Assembly (NCBI GenBank): GCA_032622095.1
Contig: CP136069.1
Span: 30,384,342-30,448,341, forward strand
Direction: 5' to 3'
DNA from: Siphonodentalium dalli
Lineage: Eukaryota; Mollusca; Scaphopoda; Gadilida; Siphonodentaliidae
DNA: 64,000 nucleotides
The position numbers and the translations under genes were made by a program. Shown piece after piece: positions 33,032 through 44,067 of this stretch; the stretch's first letter is position 1, and each line of letters opens with the position of its first letter. A model generated the notes under the pieces. That model was not told the DNA's origin. It made no database searches and worked only from the letters and a program-made list of their open reading frames with translations.

Positions 33032-35355
33032 GCAGTCAGATGCTCGTAGCCCGTTTATATATAACCATGGGTATATGCCAGATATAATTGTACAAAAAAA
33101 ACGCCGTTCTTTTTACCGTGTATTTATCCATGGTGTGCGTGCCTGTGGTTGTCCGTAACATGGTGCCCGGTGTTATTGCTTTGAAAGGTAATCATGTTCG
33201 ACTGGTGTCGTCAGATTGGTAATATGAGATTAGCGGTTTCTATGTCTTGTCTGGTCACATTTACAGTTTAAACTTTGTCTGAAATAGACGCACTTTGTAT
33301 ACTAGAATTTGCGCCACCGGAGCGCAGGGAAATCGCACGTCGAGTTGGTTTAAGGGTTTTTAGAAAAATTATTTATTGATATGGATAGAGACGTGGCGAC
33401 AGGGGGTTGGGGTGTCTCACCCCCCCCAACTTTGTTTGTCAAAATGTTCAACAGTTGGAAATTTCATACCTGCCAAAACATTAGTTGGAAATTTCACACC
33501 AACATTAAGTTGAAAAAGTTCTTGTAGTTTGATTTTCAAACAATTTATTTGCATATTAAATATTTTGGACTGAAATGGTCATCAGTCGGAAATTTCCAAC
33601 CTTAGGAGGGTGACAGGTAGAAAATTTCCAACACTTGGGCAGTTTGTGTCCTGGTCCCTCCCCCGTGGCCAGTCAAAAAACTGCTAGTTAATTTAAGAAA
33701 TCAATATTGTCATGCATTTGGTCAACATTGACATTGGAATTGTCATCAGTTGAAATTTTTCAACCTAAGTGGGGGTGTCAGGTTTGAAATGTCCAACTGT
33801 AGAAAGGTTTGAGGCTAGTCTAGATGCTAGGATTTTGAGATTTTCTTGTTCAGATTAAAAAAAAATTGCACACCGGGCCTATCGTTCTCATTGTCCCTTC
33901 TCCCGTGGCCAATACAAAACTGCTAATTAGTTTAACAAAACAATATTTTACTTCATTTGGTCAAACTTGTGGACTGAAATAGTCATCAGTTGGAGTGTTT
34001 TCCAACCTGAGGGGGAGTATGAGGTTTGAAATTTCGAATTCCAACACCAGGAAAGGTTCAGTTGAGGCCAGTCTAGATGCATGCTAGGATTTAATATGTT
34101 CTTTTATAGTTTTAAAATTTTTCTCACACCGGGCCGAAGAACCATGGTCAACCCGGTGTGTCCCCGCCTCTTGCCCGTAGTCGTGGGCATTTGTCTGGAG
34201 TTAGACCATTAGATGTTATGATTTATGCAATTGTTCAGGTTAAACTATCTGAATTTTCAAACCTGAAATATAGAACCATGTTTTTTTAAATATATATATA
34301 GGATATGTATAGGATAGTAGGCGTGAGCACTGATGTACAATGGGGATGGTGCAAATGGAATTTGTGTTTGGGGTTATTCTGATTCAAGGGGGTGCAGTTG
34401 GAATTTCCAATGGTGGACACCCCCTAACGGAAACCATATAGCCACGTCCCTAGATATAGAGAGGCAAACAGAACAATACCATATATATACAATATGCGGT
34501 TGCATCTATTGGGATGTCTTTAGTGCACGTTTGTGGTTACGAGAGCTCATTTCCCCCTGATTTCTGCTCAATATTTGGTCTTCTTCTTTAAAAGTTTTAT
34601 ATGATTTCAAACAGGGGTGGCACCAGGATATCCCCGACAGGGGGCGGGCTTTATCTGCCGGGTTGACCATTACATAACTCACCGACGGGGGTGGCTATGA
34701 CTCCCCGACATAAATTAAGAAATGATAGATCGGGGTGTAAATTTGTGTGGTGTTATATCACTAGATGTTAAGATGTTTTAATCTCATACTGGGCCGAACC
34801 ATCTTTTTCACCCCCCCCCACCCCCCCCCCCGCACGACAAGTGGCCACTATATTACTGTGGAATAGTCTACCATATGGTAGTCTGTGAGGGAACATTTGG
34901 GGAAAAGCAAAGGCGGGGGTGCAAATTGATTTACGCAAACTTATGAGTTTGGTGTGGTTCAATGGAGTGGGGTGCAGTTGGAAATTCCAAGATGGAGACC
35001 ACCCCAACGAAAACCCTCTAACCAAGTCTCGAGTGCCAAATATCCAACACTCAACCAGGGGTGCCTCTCGCAACTTTAGTTTCTGCCCTCGGCATAGGCC
35101 TATTTGTTTCTTGCGGCAATGTATTAACCATACTCTGAAAGAAAACGCTTCAGTGACGATCACACGATAAAGTCGTGCTGCAAGTAAGACGATAATTGTG
35201 TTGTAGAAATGATACGGAAGACCGATTGTCAAAAAAATCAACATCAAAATACACATGGCAAAACTTATCGATCCAAACTGTGGAGTGTGTTTTCGTTGTG
35301 TATTTTTCTCATATACCCATGGTTATATATAAACGGGCTACGAGCATCTGACTGC
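33032..35355. mobile_element. 2.3-kb element with perfect 46-bp terminal inverted repeats
   Basis: Positions 33032-33077 (starting GCAGTCAGATGCTCGTAGCC) and 35310-35355 are exact reverse complements over 46 bp. 'acc' continues the symmetry outside with one mismatch. The interior is non-coding as far as I can read. It contains a tandem repeat of about 244 bp (33420-34120), C-rich runs, and two related segments with 'gggtgcagttggaa' at about 34392 and 34970. No target duplication is obvious. Perfect termini imply recent movement or recent inverted duplication; the superfamily is not identifiable. Confidence 0.7.
33420..34120 (+). repeat. Tandem repeat of about 244 bp inside the 2.3-kb element
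   Basis: 'cccgtggcca' recurs at about 33663 and 33906, and 'gtcatcagt' at about 33579, 33740 and 33983. Shared neighbours include 'gaaatttccaac', 'gaggctagtctagatgc' and 'caaaactgctaatta'. Confidence 0.7.
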
Positions 35356-35438
35356 AGGTATTTATTATAGCTGTTTGTTGTAACCAGGGAGTATAAGACA
35401 ATAGGTTAATAAGTCGAATGTGAATGGCCAGGGAGAGA

Positions 35439-35838
35439 TTAACCCTTTACCCAACAGAAGGGCCCTGTGCCAATGCATTCTCTTATATATGCGAGTCGAC
35501 CATAGGTCGCCTCGCATATATAAGAGAATGCATTGGCTTAACACATTACAAATTATAAAATTGTTAAAGAATGTAAGAAAAAATGGTAAAAAGTGTTAAA
35601 AAAAGATTTTTTTTAGGCCAATGCATTCTCTTATATATGCGAGGCGACCTATGGTCGACTCGCATATATAAGAGAATGCATTGGCACAGGGCATAACTGT
35701 AACTATAACAATGTGGTCAATGAGCCGGTTCCAATGATATCCATATTTGTATGGTTCTATTGAGACAGACCGAAGATATTTTAGGCTGTTGCAGCTTTAT
35801 TTGGCCGGTTTTGGCCGGTTTGTTGGGTAAAGGGTTAA
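35439..35838 (+). mobile_element. Family B TTAA element, full length reference
   Basis: 400 bp. TTAACCCTTTACCCAACAGA is followed by hairpin 1, the spacer 'aaaattgttaaagaatgtaa', hairpin 2, and a unique tail ('gagccggttccaatgatatc', 'ggccggttttggccgg'). It ends TTGGGTAAAGGGTTAA. The terminal repeats are only about 19 bp; the unique tail makes the element asymmetric. Confidence 0.93.
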
Positions 35839-36000
35839 TTGGTGGCTAGGCTTTGTTGCCAACTAAGATACACGACCAAGTAATATGTATGCTATGATTG
35901 CTATGTAGTTTGATAAATTACTGTCTAGCAACATAATTTCCTGGTGTCGCTTAAATATTTATTGCTACTTTGATATATATATATTAATACTTAAGCTTGC

Positions 36001-36121
36001 CAGCCTTGAAATAGGGTGTCTGTCATTTGCATAATGAGGTCCCCAGAGGGTGAATTTAGTGATGCTACCCCGCATAGCGGGCTAGCATCACCAAATTCAC
36101 CCTCTGGGAACCTCATTCTGT
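36001..36121. mobile_element. Family C, left terminus with single hairpin
   Basis: 'cagccttgaaatagggtgtc' is followed by one hairpin of about 100 bp, then truncation at 'ctgtgttaac'. It lies on the other side of the 2.3-kb element from the right-end fragment at 32879. Confidence 0.72.
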
Positions 36122-36354
36122 GTTAACGTTTGACCACGCCCACGCTAAATTTTCGAGTTCCGAAGTGCACGATGCATGCGTTTGTAAAGACCACCCTTTC
36201 GGCATCTGTTCGCACATAGGAGTACCTTTCGAGCCACGTCTCTTTAAAAAGCTGATTTCCAGAGATGTAAATTTTCATCAGCTTTTTAAAGAGACATATT
36301 GCCAGGCTCAAATACAAAGGAGCTGACATTGGGATGTTTTGCATCTGACAGTGG

Positions 36355-36615
36355 TTAAACCTTTCATGACTGGAGCTTTCTGAAAATTTACAAAAACCCT
36401 GTGCCAACGCATTCTTTTATATATGCGAGGTGCCAATAGGGCACCTCGCATATTTAAGAGAATCCATTGGCCTAACAATACCTTGATCTTGTAAGCCAGT
36501 GCATTCTCTTATGTATAGGCAAGGCTCCCTGTGGGGGAGTCCCATGTATAACATAATGCACTGGCAAAGGGTCTTTAATGCTGCACCAGCGGAGCTCCTG
36601 TCATGAAAGGGTTAA
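36355..36615. mobile_element. Family B-double-prime TTAA MITE
   Basis: Ends are TTAAACCTTTCATGACTGGAG and ..CTCCTGTCATGAAAGGGTTAA, with two hairpin modules. The second has a 'ccctgtgggggag' core and an extra 'ggc' in one arm. Confidence 0.83.
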
Positions 36616-37030
36616 ATTCAGGTATGCATGAACACCGTAACAGTTCTGTACACTGCGGTGAATCCAGGTATAACAGGTCTGTAAACCGTGGTGGGTTTTA
36701 AAGGGAGAATGTTATACATATGACTTCCAAGGGCTGACAATTCCTTGTGTCAACTAAGAAACAATGCGATTATTGCGATAACTGTTTTATTATATGAAAC
36801 GCGCTTTGATTGGACAAGACGTTGTGACGTTGAATGTCGCTGGGAAACCTTGATCTATTTTCAGGTGTGATAATAAGTTATGGTTAACGCCTGAAGTATC
36901 TGACGTCACTCAGAACTGTTATTAACCTGTTGTTTCATTAATGAGGTGAACATCATTAGATATCTCAAGATTTTCGTTATGTTTTAACATAGGAATTGGG
37001 GAAAGAAACTTATGATCATATAATAAGTGT
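36616..37030. other. Spacer, nothing recognised
   Basis: No recognised coding or repeat signal. Confidence 0.4.
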
Positions 37031-37340
37031 AATTAAAGGTTCACTTAATTTTCGAACCCCCAGATTACATTATATAAAATATATGCCATATTATATACCA
37101 TTTGAAAGAGGAAGCTCCAAAACATTGTATTATCAACTTATCCGATGTAATAAACTGTGAACATGTTGTTTTTGTTGAGTTACCAACGTGTTTTTTTTTT
37201 AAAGTTTCATCTGGATTGTAGTGCAAAGTGCATTATTTTCAATGGAATGGAATAACTCTATATCTTAAGGAGTTATTCCCTTTCCATTGAAAATAAATAT
37301 ATAGTTTGAATTCTGTTGTATTCTGGGACTTATGAAACTC
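37031..37340. mobile_element. Family D TTAA element, right end lost
   Basis: The left end 'ttaaaggttcacttaatttt' followed by 'agattacattatataaaata' and 'gaaagaggaagctccaaaac' parallels 14139-14584. The copy then contains a different inverted pair ('aatggaatggaataactcta', 'gagttattccctttccattg') and fades out. Confidence 0.65.
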
Positions 37341-37778
37341 AGTTAAAAAATAACTTTATTTGGGGAAATGTCAACTGGGGAAATGTCAACAGATCTGTGA
37401 GCTGTGGTGATAGAAAATTGTGTTGGCAGAATCATGAGCATGGTCTGCCCACTCTAAAACATTATAATTTTATTAGGCTTTATTAGGTTAAATAATTATT
37501 TCTATTGGCAACCTGCATTACAAATCTAGAGGGGTTAGTGATAGAACTGTGGCAGAGGAATCGACCACTAGAAAAACATTATATTATTAGGCTTAGGGTT
37601 AAATAGGCCACCAAATAACTCTATATGGGGAAAGTATTAACAGATTTGTGGTGAATGTGGTAGTGAATTAGTGAGCATGAATGTGGTGCGTCCACTAGAA
37701 AACGTTATATTATTAGGCTTAATAGGGTTAAATAGATCACCAAATAATTAACTCTATCCATGGAAAGTGTTAAAGATA

Positions 37779-37996
37779 TACAGTAACACCCTAAGTAATC
37801 GACCTCTTAACCAAAGCAGAATTATGGGTAACTTTTCAGGATTTAGTCGGAAATATGGCTTGTTGCCATTCATCGGAAAGCTCTCGGCGAGAGCTTTCCG
37901 ATGAATGGCAACAAGCCATATTTCCGACTAAATCCTGAAAAGTTACCCATAATTCTGCTTTGGTTAAGAGGTCGATTACTTAGAGCATATACTGTA
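37779..37996. mobile_element. Family A MITE, 'ctaagtaatcgac' subtype
   Basis: TA-flanked with nearly identical arms. It shares diagnostic outer-end bases with 22951-23172, and its centre reads 'agctctcggcgagagct'. Confidence 0.88.
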
Positions 37997-38550
37997 TTAT
38001 GAACTTGTTCGAGTGCAATAAACTTATAAGTTAGTACTCAGGCGCTATGCCAACCTGGGGAATGTATCGTTCTACTAAGATCACCGAAAATTTCAAATTA
38101 ATCGACCATACCACTCCATAGAAAACATCGTCTGCACTATTGTAAATATTTACATCTCAATTCAGGATGCAACAATCGGCGATAAACTAATGCAAACGAT
38201 TTCGCCATCTGAAGTCATTGCATTTAATTAATATATATGAATGTGTGTTGTCAATTTGGATTAATATTCGTAAAATAGTTATACAGTAATGCCCTAATTA
38301 ATCGACTCCTTAACCACTGCAGAATTATGGGTAACTTTTCAGGATTTAGTCAGAAATATGGCTTGTTGCCATTCATCGGAAAGCCCTCCCCGAGAACTTT
38401 CCAATATGAATGGCAACAAGCCATATTTCCGACTAAATCCTGAAAAGCTACCCGTAATTCTGCTGTGGTTAAGGAGTCGATTAATTAGGACATTACTGTA
38501 CTTTGAGCAAGATTATTCTCCATATCTATTTGATCACCCTACAGAAGTGT
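37997..38550 (+). repeat. Family H dispersed repeat, copy 3, with nested family A
   Basis: Colinear with the other H copies from 'tattatgaacttgttcgagt' to 'gatcaccctacagaagtgtt', but split at a TA by the element at 38282-38500. The copies at 15.2 and 30.5 kb show the uninterrupted state. Confidence 0.78.
38282..38500. mobile_element. Family A MITE nested in family H
   Basis: It inserted between 'gtaaaatagttata' and 'tactttgagcaagattattc', duplicating TA. The open frame over its right half is a palindrome shadow. Confidence 0.88.
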
Positions 38551-38887
38551 TTAACACTTTAACAGATCTGAGGATTGTGGTGATGGAATTATGGTTGTGA
38601 AATCGTGAGCATGAGCATGGCACGGCCACTAGAAAACGTCATAATTATATTAGGCTTAGGGTTAATTAGGTAACACCAAATAATTAACTCTATCTGAGAA
38701 AAGTGTTAACAGATTTGTGGATTGTGGTGAATAGAAATGTGGTCGTTGATTAAATTTACTTGTGTCAAATTAGTTAGTAAATTAAATAAAATGAAATGAG
38801 TTCTAACCTGCATTCGACTGTCACCTCGTCCCTGTATTGGAAAGAGTGAAAACCAATAGTTATAAACAAAATACATTTATTTACTCC

Positions 38888-39013
38888 CAAGTCTGCAAAT
38901 AGTGTGTCTTTCATTAGCAGAATTACGTCCCCACATAGCGGGCTAGCATCACTAATCCACCCTCTGGGGACCTCATTCTGCAAATGACAGGCCCACTAAA
39001 CTACTCAGGCTTG
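38888..39013. mobile_element. Short family C element with both termini
   Basis: CAAGTCTGCAAATAGTGTG, one shortened hairpin ('ccacatagcgggctagcatc') and right end 'ctactcaggcttg'. At 126 bp this is the smallest two-ended copy. No matching 8-bp flanks were found. Confidence 0.7.
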
Positions 39014-39481
39014 GTCACCAACCATACTGTGTATACAGGAGAGGTGGCATTTTCAGTATACTGAAATTACTAAATAGTGAAATAGGGAGTCTTATACATG
39101 ATCAGATACCACATGCCTGCAAATTTGAAGCAAACAACCATTCAGTTCGCCTGGAGGTTACATGAAATTGAAATGACGCGAACTAGAAATAGGTCGTGTG
39201 AAAGTTTTCTGTAAGTCTCGCAATCACTGATTCTCGCCTTAATTATTGCTCAATCAAGTCCCAAAATGGACATTTTGAATTATTACTTCAATCAGTTACT
39301 CATTGCTGGGTAATAATACATGTAGTAGTGATACCTGTCTGACAATTTGTGTAACCCTTCATGTAACCTATGGGTTACCAAGGCACAAACTGGGTGAACG
39401 AAAAATAGGTTACACAAAATTATGAATTTTAACCTTGATTCGAGCCACGAAAAAGCTGATTGCTGTCATCTACCACTGTTG
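39014..39481. other. Spacer, nothing recognised
   Basis: No recognised coding or repeat signal. Confidence 0.4.
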
Positions 39482-39698
39482 TACAGTAATGCTCTAATTA
39501 ATCGACCTCTTAACCACAGCAGAATTATGGGTAACTTTTCAGGATTTTGTCGGAAATATGGTTTGTTGCCATTCATCGGAAAGCTCTCGCCGAGAGCTTT
39601 CCGATGAATGGCAACAAGCCATATTTCCGACAAAATCCTGAAAAGTTACCCATAATTCTGCTGTGGTTATGGAGTCGATTAATTAGGGCATTACTGTA
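39482..39698. mobile_element. Family A MITE
   Basis: Full length, TA-flanked. Both arms share 'gattttgtcgg' in place of 'gatttagtcgg', a paired change that keeps the hairpin fully matched. Confidence 0.88.
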
Positions 39699-40950
39699 TT
39701 TCAAAATGCACCACAATGAAATTATATTCCCATGCATGGCCATCAATTAAATAATACCCATTATAACTGGGTCACATTCAAATCTAATACTTTATAATAT
39801 AATTACACAAATGCTACTATATATGGTCAACATTTTATAATTCGATGATAGTTATTCAAGAAATTCGGTTACGTTATAGATGTCCATATAAACGTCAAAG
39901 CTACAATGACAGTGCAATTTTCTATATCTTCACTGCTTGGGGTGGATAACGATTATTATTTGTCAGCTATTTCTACTGTAATCTATTATTTGATATCCCT
40001 GAATATATATATTACTTGCCAGGAAGAGATACATTACTTCTAAATTTTTTTTTTTACCAGATAACTATAAAGATGTCTTTATTTCAAGATATTCTTCTTT
40101 GCGTCAGTATAAAATAATCAATATAATTTCAACACGACATGTGGCTACTAGAATCATACATACCCAAGCACCTTAGCCATGAAGCTAAGATTCAGAAGAC
40201 ACTTTTATAATCCAGCTCATAATATAGAGAGTAGTTAAGAAAATATCCAACTTGCAAAATTTCCAATCGTTGGTTAGTCTATGAAACACAGAAAATCCCC
40301 AAAAGTCTAGAATATTATTGCAAAATCTCCAATCATTGGTCAGTCTAGGTAACACAGAAAATAAAAAAAAACTCTGGAATATTATTGCAAAATTTCAAAT
40401 CACAGCATTCACTAGAGAATTTCAACTTCAAACAAAGTTAATCCCGAGTATAATCAATCACAGAAATGATAACGCATCATGCACTCCCAGGTCTGCGACA
40501 ATTAAACTGGCTCCCAGCACAGTATTTCAATTCGCGAGCCAAGTTTCAGTGACAACTCTCCTGTCGCGATATTCAAAGTAACATGGGGATAATTCAATGA
40601 ATTATTGTCCCGCTATACTCCAAGCTCTATCACAGACAAGACGGACGAGAAAGGAACCATGGGAAACGCTGACCGTATCCAGCGACGACGACGATATTAA
40701 CAAGCTACAGACAGACCAGTAGTGTATCAATAACTTTAATCCTGATCATAATTTCACTCCTCTCTTGTGTCGCGTATTGATCCTCTGCGCTGGGATTTCG
40801 CGCTGCTGTATTGCTTAGAATCAATTATTAACGGTAAATCAACGGCGAGTTGAACTTACTCAGGTGTCTACGATTAATTTAACATCGCAGGGCGCTACTA
40901 CAGAGTGAATGTCAAAATTAACGCCAACAAGTCTTTAAGCAATTTAACCC
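39699..40950. other. Longest stretch without mobile elements in the centre
   Basis: A 64-bp tandem duplication ('aaatctccaatcattggtca', 'attattgcaaaat') lies at about 40250-40400. No exon or conserved frame was recognised, including in the plus-strand frame at 40318-40581. Confidence 0.4.
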
Positions 40951-41960
40951 TTAACCCTTTCAGTGCCAGGTCCGATTTTTGTATCAACCCATATACCCTG
41001 TGCCAATGCATTCTCTTATATATGCGAGTCGACCATAGGTCGCCTCGCATATATAAGAGAATGCATTGGCCTAACAATTTTTCATCATTTGTTATTATTT
41101 TTTACAATTTTTTACAATTTTAATAATTTTTTCTTATATTCTTTAACAGACTTATTTTGTAGGTTTAGTGCCAGGAAATCTTACGTTTTTCATGGGCATC
41201 AAAATTATTACTATGAATACTTGGTAAGGCCAAAAAAAAAAAAGGTTTTGGTTCTCAGGCACCGCCGCATTGAATAAAAAGGGCCGCATTAGGCCTTTTT
41301 ATTGCAATGCCCGATGTTACGACAAAAAAAATTACGAAAAAAAAATTTTGAAACAAAAAAAAAAAAAAATTTTTTTTTTGGGATTTAATCAACATGTCCA
41401 TAGCAGATATGTGTTGAATATTAGTGTGCATTGAACTCTAACAATGAATGTGTTAAAAGGTGACTTGCAGGCTTACAACATAAAGTAGATGACTACAATT
41501 AAGAAAATGATTAGCTGATCCTCATGCTCTTCTTACAATTAGTCATTGTGAACAACTTACACTAATTGTAACTTTATACAATTGAAAGGCACAGGACTAA
41601 ATTCAGGATCACATATTAGAATGGGGAGTTATCAGTTTTTAGACAACAATAACAGTAGTTAATGTCAGGGGCATTATATATTGTTAGGTAATCCCAGTCA
41701 TACACTGGTAGTACAATGTCATTTTTATATAAGACTAAATGAGTTTATATGCATAACAGTTCCCTCTACCTTTCTGGTTATTACTAGACAGAGGAAGGTA
41801 TCTTTGTCCATGCTTACTATGTGCAGAAAAAAATAAAAAATAAAAATAAAACCCTCCCTCCCTCATTGATTTGAAAAAAAAATTGCCCGAGAACCAAAAC
41901 ACTTTTTTTTTTTGGCCTAATAGTTTTGAGTTATAACATACCATTAATCAGGCATGAAAT
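40951..41960. mobile_element. Family B-prime TTAA element with hairpin module, itself interrupted
   Basis: TTAACCCTTTCAGTGCCAGGT then 'tttttgtatcaacccatata', one hairpin module, AT-rich spacer and 'aatcttacgtttttcatggg'. At 41224 it is broken by another element; it resumes with 'atagttttgagttataacat'. The copy at 55301 is the same sequence without that interruption. The right TTAA end is not clear, so the end coordinate is approximate. Confidence 0.7.
41225..41919. mobile_element. About 690-bp TIR element nested in a B-prime element
   Basis: The ends 'aggccaaaaaaaaaaaaggt' followed by 'tttggttctcaggc', and the inverse 'gcccgagaaccaaaacactt' ending in 'ggcct', lie between TA dinucleotides. 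Terminal repeats are about 33 bp. The interior holds a small hairpin ('aaaaagggccgcattaggcc') and long A/T runs, with no coding capacity. Confidence 0.75.
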
Positions 41961-42309
41961 TTGCAACTGTTGAAATTTTTACCTAGACACCCCCCCCCCC
42001 AAAAAAAGGCCTTCTCTGTTGCCAAGTCACTAGTAATACTATGAATTTTTTTTAAACATTTGTGGGTAGAACGACATTTATGTCGCAGTATGGTTGGCGG
42101 GTGGAACAACACTAACATGTATGTTGTTTACGTTAGTTCGATCTAGGGTAATATCATGTTACTATGTAAATAACTTCCAAAAATCATTTAAAAATACTAA
42201 TTGGACTTTTACCACTGTAACAGTAATGTTTACATAACAATGGTTTATATGTCACATCTTGTTCTTGGAGAGTTATTAATATGAAAATAAGAACCAAAAC
42301 TTTAACATA

Positions 42310-42546
42310 TACATGTAATGCCCTAAATAATCGACTCCTTAATTAACCGTTTGAGTGCCAGGTACAATTTTTGTATTGACCCATATACCCTGTGCCAATG
42401 CATTCTCTTATATATGCGAGTCGACCATAGGTCGCCTCGCATATATAAGAGAATGCATTGGCCTAACCCAAAAAACAAACAAAAAGTCGGCCCCTGGCAC
42501 TAAAAGGTTAAACACAGCAGAATTATGGGTAACTTTTCAGGATTTC
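42310..42546. mobile_element. Left half of family A, split by a TTAA MITE
   Basis: 'tacatgtaatgccctaaata' and 'atcgactcc' are followed by an insertion; family A resumes at 42512 with 'acacagcagaattatgggta' and ends at 'cttttcaggattt'. The right half is missing where the 15-bp array begins. Confidence 0.78.
42343..42511. mobile_element. Family B-prime TTAA MITE nested in family A
   Basis: 169 bp from TTAACCGTTTGAGTGCCAGG to ..CTGGCACTAAAAGGTTAA with a single hairpin module. The host sequence 'actccttaaccacag' contains the TTAA target, which is duplicated around the element. Confidence 0.87.
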
Positions 42547-42762
42547 ACATGAACCCACTTCGCATGAACCCACTTCACATGAACCCACTTCACATGAACC
42601 CACTTCACATGAACCCACTTCAAATGAACTGACTTCAATTGAACCCACTTCACATGAACCCACTTCACATGAACCCACCATACATGAACCCACTTTGCAT
42701 GAACCTACTTCATATGAACCCTCTTCACATGAACCCACTTTGCATGAACCCACTTCACATAA
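42545..42762. repeat. 15-bp minisatellite 'cacatgaacccactt'
   Basis: About 14 units with few substitutions. As 15 is a multiple of three, the minus strand reads as an open five-residue repeat (EVGSC). With no start context or flanking domain I treat that as fortuitous. Confidence 0.9.
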
Positions 42763-43012
42763 AAAAAAAGCAACCTAAAAAATAGAGACCACTTCCATAA
42801 CGTACTGAGCGATGATTGAAGCCACGCTGATATACACGGCACAAAGTGAGCGTCAAAACAACCATCGGCTAATTAGCTCGCAACCTGGCCATCAATAATC
42901 ATCATGACGGCTAATTATCATCGAAAAGAAAAATCAATGAAGTTTGAAAAATAGTCCCAACAAGAAACAAGCAATATGTGTTGAGTGTGTTGCAGCTCCC
43001 ACATCAGATTGT

Positions 43013-43439
43013 TTAACCCTTTACCCAACAAAACGGCCATAAACGCCCAAATAAAGCTTCAACAGCCTACCGGTAAAACATCTTCGGTCTGTCTCAATAA
43101 CACCATACAAATATGGATATCATTGGAACTGGTTCATTAACACATTGTGATGGTTACAGTTATGCCCTGTGCCAATGCATTCTCTTATATATGCGAGTCG
43201 ACCATAGGTCACCTCGCATATATAAGAGAATGCATTGGCCTAACACTTTTTACCATTTTTTCATTTATAATTTTTTCTTACATTTTTTATAATATTTTTC
43301 TACATTCCTTGACAATTTTATCATTTTTAATATGTGTTAAGCCAATGCATTCTCTTATATATGCGAGGCGACCTATGGTCGACTCGCATATATAAGAGAA
43401 TGCATTGGCACAGGGCCGTTCTGTTGGGTAAAGGGTTAA
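43013..43439 (-). mobile_element. Family B TTAA element, longer spacer
   Basis: 427 bp with both TTAA ends. The spacer between hairpins is expanded by repeated 'ttttcttacattttttataa' type sequence. It shares with the copy at 49436 the variants 'aacaccatac' and 'gcccaaataaagctt'. Confidence 0.9.
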
Positions 43440-43491
43440 CCCCATCTGTACTATCTGTATATACAATGTATATATAAAATACACCCACAGT

Positions 43492-43608
43492 AGCCGAGAA
43501 TACCAAATTTTCACCATGAGTGGAATTGTGGTTTTAACCGTGAGCCTTTTGGCGAGTGGTTAAAACCATAATACCACAAGTTGTGAATTTTTTTTACTCT
43601 CGGCTATT
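43492..43608. repeat. Small foldback, 117 bp
   Basis: 'tagccgagaatacc' pairs with 'actctcggcta' at the other end, and 'ttgtggttttaacc' with 'ggttaaaaccata' inside. This may be an eroded MITE; no second copy was seen. Confidence 0.5.
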
Positions 43609-43766
43609 TATGCCATAATTATCATTTTTGATTTGTTCCGCGAATTCAACTACTCCGATGTTTAATTTTAATGTATAGCCCATCCTGACCGAGAGACAAG
43701 ATGCTATGAGGAATGTGCATCAGGCGTAGTGATGCAAACATTTATGTGTTAATATGTGTTAAGCCA

Positions 43767-43874
43767 CGAGAGCTTTCCGATGAATGGCAACAAGCCATAT
43801 TTCCGACTAAATCCTGAAAAGTTACCCATAATTCTGCTGTGTTTAAGAAGTCGATTACTTAGAGCATTACTGTA
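43767..43874. mobile_element. Right half of family A
   Basis: Begins at the palindrome centre ('cgagagctttccgatgaatg') and runs to 'agcattactgta'. The right flank 'catggtatggagtggattca' is the inverse of the flank of the element at 31890, so this is a duplicated locus rather than an independent insertion. Confidence 0.8.
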
Positions 43875-43935
43875 CATGGTATGGAGTGGATTCAATTGAA
43901 TTTAATGGAAATTTTTAGCTGTCTGTAAATAAATC

Positions 43936-44066
43936 TTAACCCTTTCTATACTAAATGGATTCTTCCAGTCAGTTAAAAAGTGTACATCAGAATGGTTTGC
44001 TATGGATTTGAAGGGATAAGCTGACGACAGATAAATAAAAGTACAGAAGGAGTCCTATTTATTTAG
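43936..44066. mobile_element. Family F TTAA MITE, shortened
   Basis: TTAACCCTTTCTATACTAAAT then 'atcagaatggtttgctatgg', ending in 'gtcctatttatttaggg' next to a family C element. The right end is lost. Confidence 0.65.
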
Positions 44067-44067
44067 G

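Larger units (their letters stand above)
37365..38750 (+). repeat. About 130-bp tandem array split by inserted repeats
   Basis: 'taacagatytgtg' type starts occur at about 37388, 37637, 38568 and 38706, with 'ccactagaaaacgt' and 'ttaggcttagggttaa' in each unit. A 790-bp block made of a family A element and a family H repeat separates the third unit from the fourth. Confidence 0.75.

Noticed and set aside
34768-35256. 162-codon minus-strand open frame as the transposase of the 2.3-kb element
   Set aside because: The composition is irregular, runs through a poly-C tract and shows no catalytic motif or family resemblance that I can recognise.
33032-36121. A single large family C transposon from 32879 to 36121
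   Set aside because: The family C fragments lie with their termini facing inwards (a right terminus on the left side, a left terminus on the right), which does not make one element; the 46-bp inverted repeats belong to a different unit.
42523-42753. EVGSC pentapeptide repeat protein on the minus strand
   Set aside because: It is an in-frame reading of a 15-bp array fused to half of a palindromic MITE; nothing else supports translation.
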